Shown: one piece after another, positions 12,722 through 16,465 of the stretch
How positions within the stretch are numbered: the first letter of the stretch is position 1
Layout: the number at the start of each line of letters is the position of its first letter
Assembly: GCA_041485385.1 (NCBI GenBank)
Contig: JBGPJM010000100.1
Span: 1 to 16,465 of the forward strand
Length of the DNA stretch: 16,465 nucleotides
Source: JBGPJM01 sp041485385
GTDB lineage: Bacteria; Planctomycetota; Phycisphaerae; Phycisphaerales; UBA1924
Direction of reading: 5' to 3'
The notes under the pieces: model-generated
Seen by the model: the letters and a program-made list of their open reading frames with translations, nothing else
Told to the model about the DNA's origin: nothing
The model's database searches: none
Made by a program: the position numbers and the translations under genes

Positions 12722-14476
12722 TTAGCCCCTGCCTAGCTCGCCCCCGCCAACACCCGCCAGCCCAAGGATCGAATCGATGATCTCCCGCTGGTTGGCGCAG
12801 CGGGGGCACTTGTGCTGGCCGCCGAGCTTGCCCTTGGACTGGAGCCAGTGGTGGAAGGCGCCCAGGGGGAGGAGGGTGATGGTGGGCGGGGCCATGCCCA
12901 GGTCGTCGGTGCGCTTGGTGGTGTAGTCGATGTTCTGCTGCTTGAGGGAGGCGTCGAAGGCGGCGCGGAAGGCGTCGAGGACCCGCGAGGCGGCGTGGGC
13001 GTCCCTGACCTCGACGGCGAGCTCGAGGCCGGCATGGCGGCCGGGGGCGGGGTAGACCGGGGCGGCGGTGAACTCGCCGACGACGATGCCGGTGGACTTG
13101 GCCGCGGCGGCAACGGCGTTCTCGATGTGCTCGACGATGAGGTTCTCGCCGAAGGCGTTGATGAAGTGGCGGTGGCGGCCGACAATGCGGAGGCGGCACG
13201 GACCCCCCCCTCCCGATCCCCCTCCCGACCCCCCTCCCCCGCCCAGTCCGCGCGCGGGACCGCGCAGCGGATCGGGGATCGTGTCGAACTCGACGACGTC
13301 GCCGATGATGTAGCGCCAGAGGCCGGCGCAGGTGGACATGGTGACGACGTAGCGCTGACCCTTCTCAACCTCTTCGCAGGCGAACGCGCGCGGCGCGGGG
13401 TTGTCGATCTCTTCCAGGGGAACGAACTCGTAGAAGTTGCCGATGTCGGCGAGGAGGCGCAGGCCGGGGCTGCCGCGCGTGTCCTGCATCGCGATGAACC
13501 CCTCACTGGCGGGGTAGAGCTCGAGGCGGAAGGGGATGTCGTCGCCGTCGGGTGAGCCGGAGTACATCTGGCGAACGCGGGGCTCGAAGGGGGTGTATTT
13601 CACACCGCCGTGGACGAAGAGGGTGAGGTTGGGCCAGACGTCGCGGATGCCGCGGATCGATTGTTCGTCGCCGGCTCGCTCGCGGGCGAGCTGGAGCACG
13701 CGATCGAAGAGGACCAGGGCCCAGGAGGGCATGCCGCTGACCATGCGGATGTCCTGGTCGAGGCAGGCGCGGGCCATCGCCTCGATCTTGCTGGGCCAGT
13801 GGCTCATGAGCGCGATCTCGGGGCCGGGGGCGTAGATTTTCGTGATGGGCCAGCGGATGAGCGGGGTGACCAGCCCGGAGAGATCGCCGGTGCGGATGCC
13901 GTGCGCGCCGGTCTTCAGGTCGGTCGACCCGCCAAGGAACAGGCTGCGCCCGGCGCAGAGGAACGGGAGCGAGACGCCGAAACGCGAGGCGTTTGCGAAG
14001 ATATCCAACGAGGCCAGGTAGTTGGACCGGAGCATCTCGCGGCTGACGGGGATGTACTTGTCGCCGGCGGTGGTGCCGCTGGTCTGGGCGTAGTCGCGGA
14101 CGAGCCCTGGCCAGAGAAGATCCGGCTCGCCCCCCTCGCGCATCCGGACGACCAGCGCTCGGTAGGCGGAGTAGTCCGCGATGGGGACGGCCTTCCGGTA
14201 CGCGTCGAGGAGCTGGTCGTCGGCGAGATCGGCCAGGCGGGCGAAGCCGTGCGAGCGCCCGAACTCCGTCGGCGCGGCGGTGGAGAGCAGGCGCCGGAGC
14301 TGGGCCCGCTGGATGGCCGCGGTGCTGCGCTGCCAGTGCTCGCGATCTTCCAGGACCTTGATTCGGCGCGCCACTCGCATGCGGAGCCCAGCGCCGACGA
14401 GCGACGTCCAGCGGCGCTTGCCGCGCGGAACGTGCGAGTGTTTGCTGGCGAGAGGGGGGGCGGCGGAGGCGCTCAT
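12722..14476 (-). CDS. GH3 family acyl-adenylate synthetase-like protein
   Basis: This 584-residue protein belongs to the GH3 family (first known from auxin-induced plant genes), members of the ANL adenylating superfamily. They activate a carboxylic acid with ATP and transfer it to an acceptor, often an amino acid in plants; bacterial substrates are largely unknown. Three nucleotide motifs are intact: YAQTSGTTAGDKYIP (about 129-143), LYPASEGF (about 320-327) and WRYIIGDVVEF (about 387-397), followed by RIVGR and the N440/GE hinge region. A CPRC pair near the C-terminus may bind metal. An odd Gly-Ser insert (about 411-425), made by a 12-base tandem repeat, sits between the third motif and the hinge. 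The ATG at 14474-14476 follows the hydrolase stop by 8 bases, so the two genes form an operon. Confidence 0.92.
   Translation of the reverse strand: MSASAAPPLASKHSHVPRGKRRWTSLVGAGLRMRVARRIKVLEDREHWQRSTAAIQRAQLRRLLSTAAPTEFGRSHGFARLADLADDQLLDAYRKAVPIADYSAYRALVVRMREGGEPDLLWPGLVRDYAQTSGTTAGDKYIPVSREMLRSNYLASLDIFANASRFGVSLPFLCAGRSLFLGGSTDLKTGAHGIRTGDLSGLVTPLIRWPITKIYAPGPEIALMSHWPSKIEAMARACLDQDIRMVSGMPSWALVLFDRVLQLARERAGDEQSIRGIRDVWPNLTLFVHGGVKYTPFEPRVRQMYSGSPDGDDIPFRLELYPASEGFIAMQDTRGSPGLRLLADIGNFYEFVPLEEIDNPAPRAFACEEVEKGQRYVVTMSTCAGLWRYIIGDVVEFDTIPDPLRGPARGLGGGGGSGGGSGGGGPCRLRIVGRHRHFINAFGENLIVEHIENAVAAAAKSTGIVVGEFTAAPVYPAPGRHAGLELAVEVRDAHAASRVLDAFRAAFDASLKQQNIDYTTKRTDDLGMAPPTITLLPLGAFHHWLQSKGKLGGQHKCPRCANQREIIDSILGLAGVGGGELGRG
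13203..13241. repeat. 12-base tandem repeat encoding a Gly-Ser linker in the GH3 gene
   Basis: Three units of the pattern CCCCCTCCCGAT (the second ends in AC, the third in CCCCG) follow an extended run of C. On the coding strand they give Gly-Gly-Gly-Ser units. The unit is a multiple of three, so changes in copy number keep the frame, whereas slippage within the eight-base C run (13203-13210) would break it. Confidence 0.8.
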
Positions 14477-14484
14477 CGCCGATC

Positions 14485-15330
14485 CTACGGCTGCACCGGA
14501 TGGCGGGGCATTTCCTGCGCGAACTGCAGGAGCTCTTCGGCGAAGCGTTCGGGGCACTCGATCATCGGCGCGTGCCCGCACTGGTCGAACCAGACGATCC
14601 GCGCGTTGCGGAGACGCTCGAGGAACTCCGCGGCGGCCTCCGGCGGGGTGACGATGTCCTGCTTGCCCCAGATCAGAAGGGTGGGGGCGGAGATCGCGCT
14701 GACCCTCTCACCCAAGTGGTCGCTGCGGGCCGATCGGGAGAGCCTGACCATCGCGCGGGCACCGCCGCGATCGGAGAGTTCTCGGTGGGCCCGGTCCAGG
14801 TCGGCCTGGCGCATGAACGACTGGTCGAAGAACAGCTCGCCGATCTTCCGGGCCAGCCATTCCCGGCTGGGGCGGACGGTGATTTCCTTCACCATGGTCC
14901 GCTCGAGAAGGCCCGAGGAGCCGGCCAGGACCAGGCCGCCGACCAGCTCGGGATGCTCGAGGGCAATCCGAAGGGCCACGTGCCCGCCGAACGAGTTCCC
15001 CACGAGCACGGCCGGCTCACGGACGTACTGCTCGAGGAAGTCGGCGGTCATCCGCTTGGCGCCGTGGATCGAGCAATCCTCCCCCCGCAGGCGGAGCAGC
15101 GGCAGCTCGAAAAGCACGCAGCGGTGCCGTTCGCAGACCCGCTCGACGACCCCCTCCCAGTGCTCGTTCAGGCCGACCAACCCATGCAGAAAGACGATCG
15201 GGAGCCCCTGCCCGACATCCAGCACACTGGCGTGGATGTCCACGTCCTCCTGGCCGAGGGGCCAGTTCGAGCAGACCACCGGCTGGGTGGTGTGAAGACT
15301 ATGGGTAATACTGGCGGGACTAACCGTCAA
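14485..15330 (-). CDS. Alpha/beta hydrolase
   Basis: This is an alpha/beta-hydrolase-fold enzyme of about 281 residues; whether it is an esterase, lipase, C-C hydrolase or haloperoxidase-like is not clear. The oxyanion HGLVG (about 49-53), the nucleophile elbow GNSFGG with S113, the acid D225 (WGKQDIV) and the His253 (CGHAPMIECPE) are all present and in order. The TTG at 15328-15330 was chosen as start because GGAGG lies 5 bases upstream. The reading frame remains open to a GTG at 15412-15414, which would add 28 residues of Cys/Arg-rich sequence with no family character. A TACTAT hexamer at 15354-15359, inside that extension, could be a -10 box, but its -35 is poor. The GH3 gene begins 8 bases after its stop. 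Confidence 0.88.
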   Translation of the reverse strand: MTVSPASITHSLHTTQPVVCSNWPLGQEDVDIHASVLDVGQGLPIVFLHGLVGLNEHWEGVVERVCERHRCVLFELPLLRLRGEDCSIHGAKRMTADFLEQYVREPAVLVGNSFGGHVALRIALEHPELVGGLVLAGSSGLLERTMVKEITVRPSREWLARKIGELFFDQSFMRQADLDRAHRELSDRGGARAMVRLSRSARSDHLGERVSAISAPTLLIWGKQDIVTPPEAAAEFLERLRNARIVWFDQCGHAPMIECPERFAEELLQFAQEMPRHPVQP

Positions 15331-15335
15331 TCGGG

Positions 15336-15340
15336 CCTCC
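15336..15340 (-). promoter_or_regulatory. Ribosome-binding site deciding the hydrolase start
   Basis: On the minus strand GGAGG is followed by 5 bases and a TTG codon (15328-15330) in the hydrolase frame. No comparable sequence precedes the upstream GTG as clearly, so translation from TTG is preferred. Confidence 0.55.
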
Positions 15341-15448
15341 GTAGGAAAGCAGGATAGTACCGTCTCGCGGTCCGAACGACACGTTGCACAACCGGGAACC
15401 TTACGCCTTCCCACCCCACGACGGCGTACCGCACGGAGGATGCCTCCC

Positions 15449-16249
<801 letters not shown>

Positions 16250-16262
16250 GGCTGTTTGATGT

Positions 16263-16465
16263 CTACTCGAACCGCAGCGATCGCACGGGATCCATGTGCG
16301 AGGCCTTGACCGCCGGGATGAGCGCTCCCAGCACGCTGAAGCCGATCCCCGCGCCCAGCACCAGCGCGGCCTTGGCCCGCTCGACGTGGTTGGGGATCTC
16401 CGTGAAGTAGTAGATCTTGGGATCCCACACCGTCACCCCCAGCGCCCGCCCGAGCCAGTCGTGGA
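16263..16465 (-). CDS. FtsX/LolC-type ABC permease, C-terminal end (cut by window edge)
   Basis: Only the last 67 residues are visible. They contain a final hydrophobic helix (RAKAALVLGAGIGFSVLGAL followed by IPAVKAS) and end in MDPVRSLRFE, matching the C-terminus of FtsX/LolC/LolE/MacB permeases (commonly DPVEALRYE). The preceding segment, with WDPKIYYFTEIP, is the usual periplasmic stretch before the last helix. It is the membrane partner of the ATPase that starts 13 bases after its stop. The rest of the gene lies beyond the right edge. Confidence 0.88.
   Translation of the reverse strand, partial: HDWLGRALGVTVWDPKIYYFTEIPNHVERAKAALVLGAGIGFSVLGALIPAVKASHMDPVRSLRFE

Noticed and set aside
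13610..15295. 561-residue plus-strand reading frame opposite the GH3 and hydrolase genes
   Set aside because: It spans two well-supported minus-strand genes and shows no recognisable motif.
15435..15447. GGAGG-ATG-CCTCC hairpin just after the LolD-type ATPase stop, considered as a terminator
   Set aside because: The stem has only five pairs with a three-base loop and is not followed by a T run on the coding strand.

Overview
The window looks like a chromosomal segment from a GC-rich bacterium (roughly two thirds G+C by eye), most likely a planctomycete of the Phycisphaerae type. This is an inference from the mix of families: a FkbM methyltransferase, a bacterial GH3-like protein, a giant DUF2339 membrane protein, a TANGO2/NRDE protein, and LolD-type ATPase and permease genes, together with Pro/Gly-rich low-complexity segments and dispersed short repeats. 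No rRNA, tRNA, CRISPR array, transposase or phage gene was seen. All fifteen genes I support lie on the minus strand, so transcription runs from high to low coordinates. The long plus-strand reading frames are GC-driven shadows. No gene-free stretch exceeds 300 bases; the longest is the 206-base gap between wzm and wzt, which holds a repeat element.

In transcription order: 16465-15449 carries the end of a FtsX/LolC-type permease followed by its LolD/MacB-type ATPase, which has an unusual inserted zinc ribbon. 15330-12722 is a two-gene unit, an alpha/beta hydrolase and a GH3-family acyl-adenylate synthetase-like protein that contains a Gly-Ser repeat. 12607-9611 is a 998-residue polytopic DUF2339 protein behind a good sigma-70-like promoter in an AT-rich island. 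9497-7221 is a tightly overlapped four-gene operon: two tiny membrane proteins, a YedZ/MsrQ-like haem membrane domain fused to a Rieske [2Fe-2S] domain, and a membrane-anchored protein with a striking Cys/His motif. This is the best candidate for an undescribed system, probably a membrane electron-transfer module.

7142-5569 carries a DinB-like putative metalloprotein and a TANGO2/NRDE protein. 5421-1777 is a surface-polysaccharide export group: the Wzm-type permease, the Wzt-type ATPase with a C-terminal glycan-binding domain, and a FkbM methyltransferase. The gaps in this group contain an inverted-repeat element built of CACAGAG units and a 15-base poly-C tract. Last come a hypothetical protein behind a near-consensus promoter that implies an almost leaderless mRNA, and the N-terminal part of an APC-family amino acid permease that runs off the left edge.

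Family assignments rest on motifs read from the translations; no database search was possible. Start codons were chosen from Shine-Dalgarno spacing, overlaps with upstream stops and family length.
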